The notes under the pieces are model-generated. The model saw only the letters and a list, made by a program, of their open reading frames with translations. It was not told the origin of the DNA and did no database searches. The translations under genes were made by a program, and so were the position numbers. Of a DNA stretch of 64,000 bases, positions 9,514-18,164 are shown in pieces. Within the stretch, counting starts at the first letter, position 1. Each line of letters begins with the position of its first letter. This DNA comes from a bacterium (GTDB lineage Bacteria > Planctomycetota > Planctomycetia > Gemmatales > Gemmataceae): the NCBI GenBank assembly GCA_017308215.1, contig JAFKFQ010000262.1, positions 1-64,000 of the forward strand, written 5' to 3'.

Positions 9514-10860
9514 ATGGCGGTGCAGACGGCCGAAACACTCCTGGCTGGCCTGAAGCGAGTTCCGCTCCTCACCCCGTCGCAACTGAAGCGGGTCGAGGAG
9601 GCGGCCGCCCGCGGTGCGCACACGCCCGACCGCGTCGTCGGCCGGCTCGTCGAGAAGGGCTGGGTGACCAGGTTCCAAGGTGAGACGCTTCTCGCCGGCC
9701 GGGCCGAGACGCTGGCGGTCGGCCCGTACCTGCTCCTCGAACAGCTCGGCGAGGGCGGGATGGGGCGCGTCTACAAGGCGCGGCACGTCCGCCTCGGCAG
9801 GCTCGATGCGGTCAAGGTGATCCGGGCCGACCGGCTCGCGTCGCGGACCGTCGCCCGGCGGTTCGCCCGGGAGATCCGCCTCACCGCGATCCTCGAGCAC
9901 CCGCACATCGTCCGCGCGCTCGACGCCGGCGAGGTCGGCGGCCGGCTCTACCTCGCCACCGAACTGATCGACGGCGAAGACCTGGCGACGGCCGTGGTCC
10001 GGTCCGGCCCGCTGTCCGCCGCCGACGCCTGCCTGGCGGCGTACCAGGCGTGCCTCGCGCTGCAGTACATCCACGACCGCGGGCTCGTCCACCGCGACGT
10101 GAAGCCGTCGAACCTGATGCGCGAGCGCGCCACGCGGGCCGTGAAGATCATGGACCTCGGGCTGTCCGGGGTGCGCGGGGGGGGCGCCGCGTCGCTGGCG
10201 AGCGGCACCCTCACGGCCGACGGGGTGATGCTCGGCACCCCGGACATCATGTCGCCGGATCAGGCCCACGACCCGCGCGGGGCGGACATCCGCACCGACC
10301 TGTACGGCCTCGGCGCGACGCTCTTTTTCCTCCTCACCGGCCGCCCGCCGTACCTCGGGTCCACCGTCGAGCGGTTGCTCGCCCACGCCAACGCGCCGGT
10401 CCCCGAGATCGTGACCCCGACCGGCCCGGCCCCGCCGGCGCTGGCGGCGATCGTGGAACGGCTGATGGCGAAGCACCCGGGCGACCGCTACCCGACGCCG
10501 GCCGCGGTCGCGGAGGCTCTGCTGGCGCTCCGCCCGGGAGCGCGGGCGGTCGAGGTGCTCGCGCCCGCCGCCGCGTCGGCCGTGGTCCCGGTCGTGGACG
10601 AATTGGTGCCCACGCCGGCCCCGGTGGAGGCGTGGCAGACGCAGTTCGAGGAATTGATCGACCAGGCCGAGTCGCACTCGCGCTTACCGTTGCGGCTGCC
10701 CGCCCGGTTGAGCCGTCGGCCGTGGTGGCTCGTCCCGGCCGTCGGCGCGGCCCTCACGGCCGCCATCCTCGCGGCGGCCGCGGCGGGCGGGCGCAACCGC
10801 ACGCCTCCGCATCCGGTGTCGCCCACGCCGCTCCCCGGTGCCGCTCGCCCCGGCCGATGA
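9514..10860 (+). CDS. Ser/Thr protein kinase (planctomycete type, C-terminal membrane anchor)
   Basis: 448 residues from ATG 9514; GTG 9496 is a possible earlier start. An N-terminal roughly 75-residue helical domain (LTPSQLKRVEE, GRLVEKGWVTRFQ) precedes the kinase domain: glycine loop GEGGMGRVYKA, Lys in DAVKVI, catalytic loop HRDVKPSN. The magnesium loop is DLG rather than DFG, and the usual MAPEQ after the activation loop reads MSPDQ. Near the C-terminus WWLVPAVGAALTAAILAAAA is a single membrane helix. Such kinases are numerous in Gemmataceae; the target is unknown. It is a chromosomal gene unlike the defence-island kinase at 31,340. Confidence 0.9.
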   Translation: MAVQTAETLLAGLKRVPLLTPSQLKRVEEAAARGAHTPDRVVGRLVEKGWVTRFQGETLLAGRAETLAVGPYLLLEQLGEGGMGRVYKARHVRLGRLDAVKVIRADRLASRTVARRFAREIRLTAILEHPHIVRALDAGEVGGRLYLATELIDGEDLATAVVRSGPLSAADACLAAYQACLALQYIHDRGLVHRDVKPSNLMRERATRAVKIMDLGLSGVRGGGAASLASGTLTADGVMLGTPDIMSPDQAHDPRGADIRTDLYGLGATLFFLLTGRPPYLGSTVERLLAHANAPVPEIVTPTGPAPPALAAIVERLMAKHPGDRYPTPAAVAEALLALRPGARAVEVLAPAAASAVVPVVDELVPTPAPVEAWQTQFEELIDQAESHSRLPLRLPARLSRRPWWLVPAVGAALTAAILAAAAAGGRNRTPPHPVSPTPLPGAARPGR

Positions 10861-10938
10861 GTTCCGCGGCCCCCGCGCGTTGGCGGTCGCACCGAGCGGC
10901 GGGCGCTGGCGGTCGGGCACGCCCGGCGGGCGGATTGG

Positions 10939-11556
10939 TCACAGCCGCGCGAAGTTGCGGAGTATCGCCAGCCCCACGTCCTGGCTCTTTTCCGGGTGGA
11001 ACTGCGTGGCGAACACGTTCCCCCGCCACACCGCCGCACAGAACGGCTCCGGGTACTCGGCGACCGCGACCGTCAGGTCCGGGTCGGTCGGGACCGGGTA
11101 GTACGAGTGGACGAAGTACGCCGCAGGGTCGGGCGGCAGGCCGGCGAACAGCGGGCAGTCGGGGCGTGTCGGGCGGAGGGTGTTCCAGCCCATGTGCGGC
11201 ACCTTCAGCCCCGGCCGCTCCGGGAACCGCACCACGTCGCCGCCGAACAGGTCGAGCCCGGGGAACAGCCCGTCCTCGTGGCTGCGCGTGAACAGCAGTT
11301 GCAGCCCGAGGCAGATGCCGAGGAACGGCCGGTCGGCGCGGACGTGCTCGCTGATGGTCTGCGCCAGCCCGGTCTCGCGGAGGCGGGCGATGGCGTCGCG
11401 GAAAGCCCCCACGCCGGGCAGCACGACCTTCCGCGCCGCGGCGACGCGCTCCGGGTCCGCGGTCACCTCGGCGGCCGCGCCCACCCGCTCGAACGCCTTC
11501 TGGACGCTCCGCAGGTTCGCCATCCCGTAATCGACGATCGCAATCTCGGCGGCCAT
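10939..11556 (-). CDS. hisH: imidazole glycerol phosphate synthase, glutamine amidotransferase subunit
   Basis: 205 residues. Class I amidotransferase triad: nucleophile Cys in FLGICLGLQLLF, His and Glu in TQFHPEKSQD. Family signatures IVDYGMANLRSVQKA at the N-terminus and VPHMGWN are specific to HisH. It supplies ammonia from glutamine to HisF in histidine synthesis. It follows the prepilin peptidase gene by 6 bases on the same strand; hisF is not in the window. Confidence 0.95.
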   Translation of the reverse strand: MAAEIAIVDYGMANLRSVQKAFERVGAAAEVTADPERVAAARKVVLPGVGAFRDAIARLRETGLAQTISEHVRADRPFLGICLGLQLLFTRSHEDGLFPGLDLFGGDVVRFPERPGLKVPHMGWNTLRPTRPDCPLFAGLPPDPAAYFVHSYYPVPTDPDLTVAVAEYPEPFCAAVWRGNVFATQFHPEKSQDVGLAILRNFARL

Positions 11557-11562
11557 GTGCGG

Positions 11563-12690
11563 CTACTTCCCCACGGGCTGCGGCTGGGGTTCGGGCTCCT
11601 CGCGGCGGCGGAGGAGGAGCCCCGCGGTGAGCATCCCCACGCCCACGATGGTGACCACGACCAGCAGCGTCTGGATGTCGAAGAACACGGGCTGAACCTT
11701 CGGCGCGAGCCACGGCCACGCGAACCACGTGACCACCACCCCGACCGCCAGCCCGGGGCCGAACGGCAGTTCGCGGTCCACGCCGGTACGGCGGACGGCG
11801 GCGATCACGATGGCCGGGAGCTTGAACACGATCAGCGCCGCGAACGCCCCGACGAACAGCGACAACACCACCGGCTGCCAGCCGAGGAACGCCCCCGCCA
11901 TCATGAGCAGGTCGGCGTCGCCGAGGCCGAGCGCCTCCTTGCCGAACCCGGTCTCGAACAGCCACTTCACCCCGCGCACCACGAACGACCCGGCGAGTGC
12001 ACCGAGGACAGCGTTTAACAGGCCGAGCTTCCACGTCCCGGCGAGGCTCACCGCGAACGCTGGCCCGTAGAACGGCCACGGCTGCACACCCTCGGGTACC
12101 CTGCCGGTGACCGGGAGGAGCATCCACGGGATACCGGGCTGTGCGAACGCGGCGGCGGCCGGCGGGTGCGGCCACGGCCACGGCAGGAAGGCGGCGCCGA
12201 CAACGCCGACGACCAACCCGGTAAACGGGATGAGCGGCGGGATGACCCGGTGCTCGGTGTCGATCACGGCGGCGGCGATGAGCAGCGCGACGAGCGCCGC
12301 GTGGTAGACGTACACGCCGACGAGTGGTGGCGGCGGCGTGGGGTCGAACCGGTAGTTCCACACCAGGCCGGGGTAGTTGAACCAGTTGAACACGACCTCG
12401 GCGAGGAACAACCCGAGGAACGCGAGCCCGGTGCCGAGCTCGACCCACAGGTAGCGAACCGAGAACCCCGCCCCGCAGTCGCGGCAGCGGCCGCGGAGGC
12501 GGAGGTAGCCGAGGATCGGGATGTTGTCGAACAGGCGGACCGGGCGGTAGCAGCTGAAGCACCGTGACCCGGGCCAGACAATGCTCTTCTCAAATGGAAG
12601 ACGGGCGGCCAGGACGTTGATGAACGACCCGACCATCAGCCCGAGGACGAGGGCGGAGACGGACCAGATGATGAGCGGGAGTTGGTCCAT
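11563..12690 (-). CDS. prepilin peptidase (A24 family, PilD/GspO-like)
   Basis: 375 residues from ATG 12690. N-terminal helix LGLMVGSFINVLAARLP, then two CxxC pairs (CFSC and CRDC) forming the zinc-binding cytoplasmic loop, then several membrane helices. The catalytic aspartates are in IDTEHRVIPP and in GLGDADLLMMAG (the GxGD motif). It cleaves and N-methylates prepilins such as the DUF1559 protein at the left edge. Its start overlaps the end of aroK by 55 bases, and hisH follows after 6 bases, so the three genes are probably one operon. Confidence 0.92.
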   Translation of the reverse strand: MDQLPLIIWSVSALVLGLMVGSFINVLAARLPFEKSIVWPGSRCFSCYRPVRLFDNIPILGYLRLRGRCRDCGAGFSVRYLWVELGTGLAFLGLFLAEVVFNWFNYPGLVWNYRFDPTPPPPLVGVYVYHAALVALLIAAAVIDTEHRVIPPLIPFTGLVVGVVGAAFLPWPWPHPPAAAAFAQPGIPWMLLPVTGRVPEGVQPWPFYGPAFAVSLAGTWKLGLLNAVLGALAGSFVVRGVKWLFETGFGKEALGLGDADLLMMAGAFLGWQPVVLSLFVGAFAALIVFKLPAIVIAAVRRTGVDRELPFGPGLAVGVVVTWFAWPWLAPKVQPVFFDIQTLLVVVTIVGVGMLTAGLLLRRREEPEPQPQPVGK

Positions 12691-13202
12691 GCGTCCAGGA
12701 TAGCGGAGGCCGCTTCGTCCGGCGACCGGGCGGCGGTGTCGCAAACGAAATCCGCGACCGCCCGGTACAGCGGTTCGCGGGCGGCGATCAGCGTGTGCAG
12801 CTCCTCGACACCGCCGGCAGGTGTGAGGTTCGGTCGCCGGGCGGCGGTGGTCGGGTCGGCGCGGAGCCGATCGAACGCGAGTTCCGGCGGCACCGTGAGC
12901 CAGACGACGAACCCGGAACGCTTGAGAATCTCGCGGTTCGCTTCGCGCAGCACCGCCCCGCCGCCGGTGGCGATGATGTGGTTCGTGCGCCGGCACAGAT
13001 CAGTGACCGCGGCCGCTTCGCGGTCACGGAACCCGGCCTCGCCCTCGGCGGCGAAGATGCCGGCGATGGTCCGCCCGGCGGTCGCCTCGACGAGCTCGTC
13101 GGCGTCGGCGAAGTCCCAGCCGAGTTTTGCGGCGAGGGCGGGGCCGACGGTGGACTTCCCCGACCCGCGCGGGCCGACGAGCAGGATGAGCGGCGCTGGC
13201 AT
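12636..13202 (-). CDS. aroK: shikimate kinase
   Basis: 188 residues. Walker A GPRGSGKST, the shikimate-binding DADELVE near residue 33, and IIATGGGAVLR, the Gly-rich shikimate site, are all present. It phosphorylates shikimate in aromatic amino acid synthesis. The last 15 or so residues are encoded over the start of the prepilin peptidase gene and are low-complexity Ser/Pro; the core enzyme ends before them. A long inverted repeat (13,221-13,285) lies just upstream. Confidence 0.93.
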   Translation of the reverse strand: MPAPLILLVGPRGSGKSTVGPALAAKLGWDFADADELVEATAGRTIAGIFAAEGEAGFRDREAAAVTDLCRRTNHIIATGGGAVLREANREILKRSGFVVWLTVPPELAFDRLRADPTTAARRPNLTPAGGVEELHTLIAAREPLYRAVADFVCDTAARSPDEAASAILDAWTNSRSSSGPSPPSSSG

Positions 13203-13220
13203 GACGCGATTCTATGCCTG

Positions 13221-13285
13221 ATTGGGCGGAGCCGGCGTCCCGCCGGCCGTAACACAAGGCCGGCGGGACGCCGGCCCCGCCCAAT
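13221..13285. repeat. long inverted repeat B (28-base arms)
   Basis: Arms 13,221-13,248 and 13,258-13,285 pair over 28 bases with one mismatch across a 9-base loop. The arms contain GCCGGCGTCCCGCCGGC. It lies between aroK and ssrA. Same architecture as repeat A (outer unique flank, one mismatch near base 9-10, GGCC-rich inner palindrome), so both are probably members of one dispersed family. It could also terminate transcription on either strand. Confidence 0.85.
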
Positions 13286-13380
13286 CAGGACGTCGCGCCG
13301 CCAGCTACTTCGGATTTCTTTCCCGTGGGGCGAACCGTATACTGCGGGTGTCGCGTCTAACCCCGCGACGGCTGGTAACC

Positions 13381-13784
13381 GGGGGCGATCTGGTATCGAC
13401 CGGGTATCGGACGTGTTCGGTGGCGTGTCGTGGTTGATCAGTAGGCCACGTAAAAAGCTGATCAAACTTTAACTGCTGAACCGCAGTTCTCCCTCGCGGC
13501 GTAAGACCCGCAGGCCGTACCGGTCCCTTCGCCTGAGAGGGGTCGGCTCGGACGCAAGTCAGGCTCGTGGGGGCTCGAGGGTCGGGGACACCACCCGACT
13601 CGACTCGGCGGCCGCTCCCGCTAAAAACTCTGGCCGATAGGCGACCGCGGACCCTGCCCGCCGGGGACGCGGAAGGCGAACACGGGGCAAGCCTCACGGA
13701 CAGGCCCCGAGCATAGGCGGGCTACACACGTAGATGCCGGCACGAAAGTGCCACGGGACCCGGGTTCAATTCCCGGCGCCTCCA
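13381..13784 (+). ncRNA. ssrA: transfer-messenger RNA (tmRNA), tag AEPQFSLAA
   Basis: The 5' end GGGGGCG (13,381) pairs with CGCCTCC at 13,777-13,783 as a tRNA-like acceptor stem; the T-arm is CCGGG-TTCAATT-CCCGG at 13,760-13,776, and the 5' part GGGGGCGATCTGGTATCGAC is the conserved tmRNA start. The tag frame runs from the resume codon GCT at 13,475 to TAA at 13,502-13,504 and reads A-E-P-Q-F-S-L-A-A, a proteolysis tag with the usual LAA end. CCA is not encoded (ACTA follows). tmRNA rescues stalled ribosomes; its 3' end is a favourite integration site, and an integrase gene follows directly. Confidence 0.95.
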
Positions 13785-13789
13785 CTAAG

Positions 13790-13824
13790 GGCCACTTGCG
13801 GGTTCTCCGCAAGTGGCCTTTTCT
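13790..13824 (+). terminator. Rho-independent terminator of ssrA
   Basis: A 12-base perfect stem, GGCCACTTGCGG at 13,790-13,801 with its complement at 13,807-13,818, loop of 5 bases, followed by TTTTCT. It starts 6 bases after the mature tmRNA end. Confidence 0.88.
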
Positions 13825-13987
13825 GTTGGAGTTGTGAAGATTGCCCAGTGTCACATCTGACCCGCCAGTCGGCGGTGGGTGCTTTTTTAAGCTGTTTTTG
13901 GGTGCTATCTGACCTCGGCGTGGGTGCTTTCTTCGTCTAGGATCGAGCAAAAGAACCCAGAAATCAAAACCTTATTGTGTGACGGCG

Positions 13988-15763
13988 ATGCCGAAGAAAG
14001 ATGCAAGTGAGTGGCAGCCGGACGGGCGAGGTCGGTATCGGCGGATGGTCGGGTGGATCGTCAGTGCCGGTAAGCGTCAGCAGTACCCCTTCTACTTCGG
14101 TTCCAACCTCGACCAAGCCAAGGCGCGGCTGATCCGGGTCAAGGAACTCTGGGCTCATCTGAACGAGCAACAAACCCGCGCCCCGGCGGTCGGCTTCCCG
14201 CCAACCCTCCCGTCGGGGGCGTCGGAGCCGTACTCGTGGGACGGGGAAGCGCTCTGGGTGGCCCGGACCTTGGCGGAAGGGAATGTGCATGTGGCCGTCG
14301 GCAGCGGCAAGGACGAACTCCCTGACCAGTACGCGGCCCGCTTGAGCCGGCTTGGGGAGCGGTTCCCGATGGTCCACTTCGTCCCCGAGGACCGCGCAAG
14401 GTTCGACGGGGGGAGTGCCTTCTGGCGTAAAGCCGCCGAGCACCAAGTCGAGCAGATCCGCCACATGCCCGTGAACGTCGTGCCCGAGGTCTCGGAGACG
14501 CTCCACGAGGCCATCGACAAGTACACCGCGCACATCAGGGCCACGGACCTCGAACCGACGCCCAGCGGTCCGCGGCTCACCGGGTTCGGGAACTGCAAGA
14601 TCGAGCAGGCACTCCGAATCAAGGAGCGGCAGAAGGACCAGCCGCTCTCCCAGCTCGACTTCCATGGGTGCCAGACGCTCCTCGACTACTGGCGGCTGCG
14701 ACCGCTGACCAAGGCCCGCAGGAAGGGCGGGCCGCAAAGGCCGATGACGAAGAAGACCTGCGAGAACCACGTCGGCGAGCTGCTGCGGCTCTTCCGCTGG
14801 CTGAGCAAGAGCAAGGACTTCCGCTGGCGGAAGCCCGAGGACTTCGACGATCTCCAGACCAACGTGAAGGACATTCAGGAGGAGCGGACGAGCATCGGCT
14901 TCCTGCAAGTGCGGGTCTACGACCGCGTACAACTCGCCCTCCTCAACAAGTACGCCACGCCGCTCGAACGGCTGCTCCTGCTCCTCGGCCTGAACTGCGG
15001 GTTCAAGGGGGCCGAACAGGGGACGCTGCTCGTGGACCACCTGTTCCTCGACCGGCCCCACCCGAACGCGCCGATGCTCAGGGAGGTCGCCAAGTTCCAC
15101 TGCCAGCCGGACGACAAGTTCATCCTGTACTCGCGGAACAAGTCCAAGGTGTACGGCGAGTTCCTCCTCTGGCCGCAGACGGTGGCCGGCATCCGGTGGG
15201 CCGTCGCGCGGCGGGACGAGATCTGCACCAGACTGGGGCTGGCGGACCGTCACCTCTTGGTGACGAAGCAGGGCCAGCCGTTCTTTCGGCGCACCGAAGG
15301 CAACAAGAACCAAAGCCAGATCTTCAGCAACAAGTGGGACGGGCTGACCCGGCGGATACGAAAGGATTACCCGGAGTTCCCGGCCTACCCCTTTAGCACG
15401 CTGCGGGACACGGGGGCCGACCTCGTGCGCCACGCTGCGGACGGCGAGGTGAGCGCTGTCTTCCTCTGCCACGGCAACCCGGTCAGGAAAGACAACCTAC
15501 TGGAACTCTACACGAACCGCCCGTTCGGTAGGCTCTTCAAGGCGATCCGCGAGATCGGTGAGGAGCTGCTCCCGGTGTTTGAGGCGGCCCCGGAAGACCC
15601 GTGGGAGCAGCCGATGCAGCAGTACTCGACGCTGACCAAGCGGGAGCGGATGCTCGCGCTCTCCAAGTCTGGCTTGCGACCATCGCAGGTCGCCAAGGAG
15701 GTAGGGGTGAGCAAGATGACGGTGCTGCGGTTGCTCAAGAAGCACAGCGCTGCCAACGATTGA
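13988..15763 (+). CDS. divergent tyrosine recombinase / integrase with C-terminal HTH
   Basis: 591 residues from ATG 13988 (GTG 13979 also possible). The C-terminal catalytic part shows LRDTGADL with Arg473, LCHG with His495 and LYTN with Tyr508, spaced as in tyrosine recombinases. The first catalytic block, usually GxRxxE, reads GFKGAEQG, with Lys340 where Arg is expected. Residues about 560-580 (LRPSQVAKEVGVSKMTVLRL) form a resolvase-type helix-turn-helix, an unusual C-terminal addition. The gene begins about 200 bases after ssrA and is oriented with it, the classic arrangement for an element integrated at tmRNA. Identification as integrase is inferred from these motifs and position. Confidence 0.72.
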   Translation: MPKKDASEWQPDGRGRYRRMVGWIVSAGKRQQYPFYFGSNLDQAKARLIRVKELWAHLNEQQTRAPAVGFPPTLPSGASEPYSWDGEALWVARTLAEGNVHVAVGSGKDELPDQYAARLSRLGERFPMVHFVPEDRARFDGGSAFWRKAAEHQVEQIRHMPVNVVPEVSETLHEAIDKYTAHIRATDLEPTPSGPRLTGFGNCKIEQALRIKERQKDQPLSQLDFHGCQTLLDYWRLRPLTKARRKGGPQRPMTKKTCENHVGELLRLFRWLSKSKDFRWRKPEDFDDLQTNVKDIQEERTSIGFLQVRVYDRVQLALLNKYATPLERLLLLLGLNCGFKGAEQGTLLVDHLFLDRPHPNAPMLREVAKFHCQPDDKFILYSRNKSKVYGEFLLWPQTVAGIRWAVARRDEICTRLGLADRHLLVTKQGQPFFRRTEGNKNQSQIFSNKWDGLTRRIRKDYPEFPAYPFSTLRDTGADLVRHAADGEVSAVFLCHGNPVRKDNLLELYTNRPFGRLFKAIREIGEELLPVFEAAPEDPWEQPMQQYSTLTKRERMLALSKSGLRPSQVAKEVGVSKMTVLRLLKKHSAAND

Positions 15764-15804
15764 CCGCACCCGTGCGCAGGATACCGGGGCCACGCGAAGG
15801 TCGT

Positions 15805-16047
15805 GTACGGCCACGGTACATCCGGCAGCCGGGCGAGCTGCCCCACAAGTTGACGGGCCACCTTCAGCGGTCCATTACCTACCGGATGTCGGCGGACCGG
15901 ACGCAAGCCTTCCTCGGGTCGAACTTGGCCTACGCGGGCCACCTCGAACTGGGAACGAGCAAGATGCCCGCCCGCCCCTTCCTTCGGCGAGTGCTCGGCG
16001 AGGAACAGGCCGCGCTCGCCAACATTGTCACGACCGGGAAGAAATGA
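15805..16047 (+). pseudogene. C-terminal remnant of an HK97 gp10-like phage protein
   Basis: The frame 15,805-16,047 reads LTGHLQRSITYRMS, then LGSNLAYAGHLELGTSKMPA and RPFLRRVLGEEQ, closely resembling the C-terminal half of HK97 gp10-family head-tail connector proteins (T-G-x-L-x-x-S-I-x-Y, Y-A-x-x-x-E-x-G-T-S-K-M-x-A-R-P-F-L). The N-terminal half is missing: upstream sequence in this frame is the integrase gene read out of frame. No start codon with ribosome site is seen. A degraded prophage gene. Confidence 0.75.
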
Positions 16048-16059
16048 CAGGGCGATTCT

Positions 16060-17205
16060 CTAAGCGAAATAGTCTTGCCCAGTGTCGAGGTGATCGTAGA
16101 GAGCATCTCGGCGACGAGAACGCGCGGCTTTTAGCACCTTTCTCTCTTGCTCGCTTGCAGAATGCCATAGCACGCCGAGAGGAATAAGACCTGCGACAAG
16201 TATTGCAGTAAAGACAAGAATACCCCACTTTGCCATCAAAGGTAGAATGCAGGAGCAGATCATAACAGCGGCGAAAACAATTAAGTAAGTATTAAATAGA
16301 CGCCAGATCTTGCCAACCCTTCGTTCCCGACGCCGGTCTACGGGACGCAATCCAGTTATGCGAGACGAACTCTGCCCGTCCATGATAAGGTAATAATCAT
16401 CTCCATCGTAGGAATAGTACGCAAGCCAGTACGGTAGAAAAACGCGGGCGCATTCGTGGCGCTCAGTAAACTGCCAACGGCAATCCTTATATACATCGCC
16501 CGGTATTAGCCGGACCACTGCCTCGCCAACAATATCATTGACGATGTGTTTGGCGCGTTTATTGAATACCGCAGCCTGATAGGCATCATCATCATGAAAC
16601 GGCTCAATGACACAAGACTCTACGGTCGCGTCATCGAAGGCACACCGCTCGCAGGTGTCACCGCGCTGGATGAACGCCAAGTTGTCACTGAGGAAGGTAG
16701 TGGTGACAGCAATAGCGACCGAAAAGTCGCCTTGCACTACACCTGATGCCGGATGCCAGTCCACCACCGTCTTGGTCCGGGTCACAGGCTCGGTGACCAG
16801 TCTGGACTGTTGGTGCGGCCCGTAGTGAACGCGCTGGACGTAATCGGTATAGATCACTTCGCGTTTGTAGCCACACGACGCCTGCCAATGGCCGGAATAC
16901 GTCCCGTCAAAGACGCAGACAGGTAAGAGCACAGGGTATGCGTAGCAGTCGTAGGAGTTTGGCACAATGTCGTCTGGGGTATAGTCCCCCTTAACCATCC
17001 ATCTTAAAGCTTCCTCTTCCATCTCCGAACGAGACACAGAGAACGGAACAGCAAGGCAAACAGCCCCCTCATAGTCGATATCGATTACTTCGCCGTATGG
17101 AAGAGATGCAAGGCAGCGGTGACACCGGTCGCGTTGCAATGCAACTGTGGAGATAGATACCGCTCCACAGTGATCGCACACATACTTATTGTACTGGCTT
17201 ATCAT
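16060..17205 (-). CDS. zinc-ribbon membrane protein of unknown function, lower GC
   Basis: About 381 residues from ATG 17205 (MISQYNKYVCDHC); a GTG at 17223 would add six. Near the N-terminus CDHC and CHRC form a four-cysteine zinc ribbon; a second CERC lies in the middle. A tract FLPYWLAYYSYDGDDYYLIM precedes two adjacent membrane helices near the C-terminus (YLIVFAAVMICSCILPLMA and WGILVFTAILVAGLIPLGVL), and the protein ends in a basic, charged tail. The arrangement resembles large zinc-ribbon membrane proteins of unknown role. Base composition is visibly lower in GC than all neighbours, and the gene lies between two phage-gene fragments, so it looks like a separate acquisition. Confidence 0.75.
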   Translation of the reverse strand: MISQYNKYVCDHCGAVSISTVALQRDRCHRCLASLPYGEVIDIDYEGAVCLAVPFSVSRSEMEEEALRWMVKGDYTPDDIVPNSYDCYAYPVLLPVCVFDGTYSGHWQASCGYKREVIYTDYVQRVHYGPHQQSRLVTEPVTRTKTVVDWHPASGVVQGDFSVAIAVTTTFLSDNLAFIQRGDTCERCAFDDATVESCVIEPFHDDDAYQAAVFNKRAKHIVNDIVGEAVVRLIPGDVYKDCRWQFTERHECARVFLPYWLAYYSYDGDDYYLIMDGQSSSRITGLRPVDRRRERRVGKIWRLFNTYLIVFAAVMICSCILPLMAKWGILVFTAILVAGLIPLGVLWHSASEQERKVLKAARSRRRDALYDHLDTGQDYFA

Positions 17206-17324
17206 GATGGGCGACCGGGGCACCTTTTCAGCCCGTCAGATCCACAGCAGGATAACAAACCGCTGTCGCTCGTGCCAGAAAAAACCGCGAGAGAAGCTCT
17301 GACACACTTCACCCCTAGATCGGG

Positions 17325-17530
17325 GTGAGCTTTCTATCCGACATCTTCGCCTACTACGCCGGGAACCTGACCCTGACCGGGCATTGCCCTACTCGAAGGT
17401 CTGAACTGGGGTGGCCCCCGCGAACACGGCCTTCCCCTACGCGGTCGTCGTTCACCTGTCCTCGACACCGACGTTCACGACGGGGCCGGGCTACCGCTGG
17501 GCGAAGGAGCGTGAGGGCACCCGAAGCAAA
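17325..17530 (+). pseudogene. decayed phage tail-completion-like fragment (frameshifted)
   Basis: Frame from GTG 17325 reads MSFLSDIFAYYAGNLTLTG, then protein-like sequence continues in another frame from about 17,411 as VAPANTAFPYAVVVHLSSTP and TFTTGPGYRWA. Together these resemble small tail-terminator/tail-completion proteins of tailed phages (P-x-N-x-x-x-P-Y-A-V-V core), which usually follow gp10 in phage gene order. The join is broken and no complete frame exists. The assignment is by pattern memory and is weaker than for the gp10 fragment at 15,805. Confidence 0.45.
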
Positions 17531-17644
17531 GATTCTGCCCCCCCCGCGACGGGATGCCCGCCCGCTAACGTGGTACGATTCAATTCCCGGTCAAGTGCCG
17601 CGACGTGCTGTGCGGTCGTATACCCTGCTGACAGGAGCCCCGCG

Positions 17645-18079
17645 ATGACACCCCCGGACTGGCTCGAATCGCTGATGCACGAGGTTTGTCGGGCCTGCGT
17701 CAGCGAGGTCCGAGGTCGCATGAGCGGGTTCTCCTTCCGCTGGGCCGAGCCGGACGGCAACCCACTCGGGACGTGGCTCCTCCAGATCGCCCCGGCGGTC
17801 GTGGAGGTCGCGGGCGGGCGGGAGGACGGCGCGACCGGCTACGACGGGGTAGACGCGGACCTGCTGGCGCTGCCGGGGTGCCTCGACGCCGTCGAGTCGT
17901 TCGCCTACGACCCCGGCCTCGGCGGGGAGGAGCCGCACCTGACGCTCGACGGCACGCTCGGCGGGCGGCAGGTGACGGTCGAGGTGTACTTCGAGCCGTT
18001 CGAGGGCGACGACCCGCAGACCATTTTCGACGTGAACCTCGGCGGGTGGCGAGAGAAGGAGCCCGATCGGGACGAGTGA
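17645..18079 (+). CDS. hypothetical protein, acidic, about 144 residues
   Basis: ATG 17645 follows AGGAGCC at a good ribosome-binding distance, which decides this start over the longer open frame from 17,411. The protein begins MTPPDWLESLMHEV and is rich in Asp, Glu and Gly with beta-strand-like stretches (TWLLQIAPAVVEV, QVTVEVYFEPFEGDD). No catalytic motif is recognised. It may be an immunity- or SMI1-like small acidic protein, but nothing specific supports that. Confidence 0.6.
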   Translation: MTPPDWLESLMHEVCRACVSEVRGRMSGFSFRWAEPDGNPLGTWLLQIAPAVVEVAGGREDGATGYDGVDADLLALPGCLDAVESFAYDPGLGGEEPHLTLDGTLGGRQVTVEVYFEPFEGDDPQTIFDVNLGGWREKEPDRDE

Positions 18080-18164
18080 GGCAATACCCGCCCAGCTCTT
18101 CATGTGACAGGCGGCTATGGGCTACCGGTTGGCTGCGGGGAGGGCGAGGCGCCCCGAGTGCTCG

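Noticed and set aside
17579-17590. A tRNA or second tmRNA end
   Set aside because: Only the 12-base T-loop stretch is shared; no acceptor or anticodon stem can be drawn.
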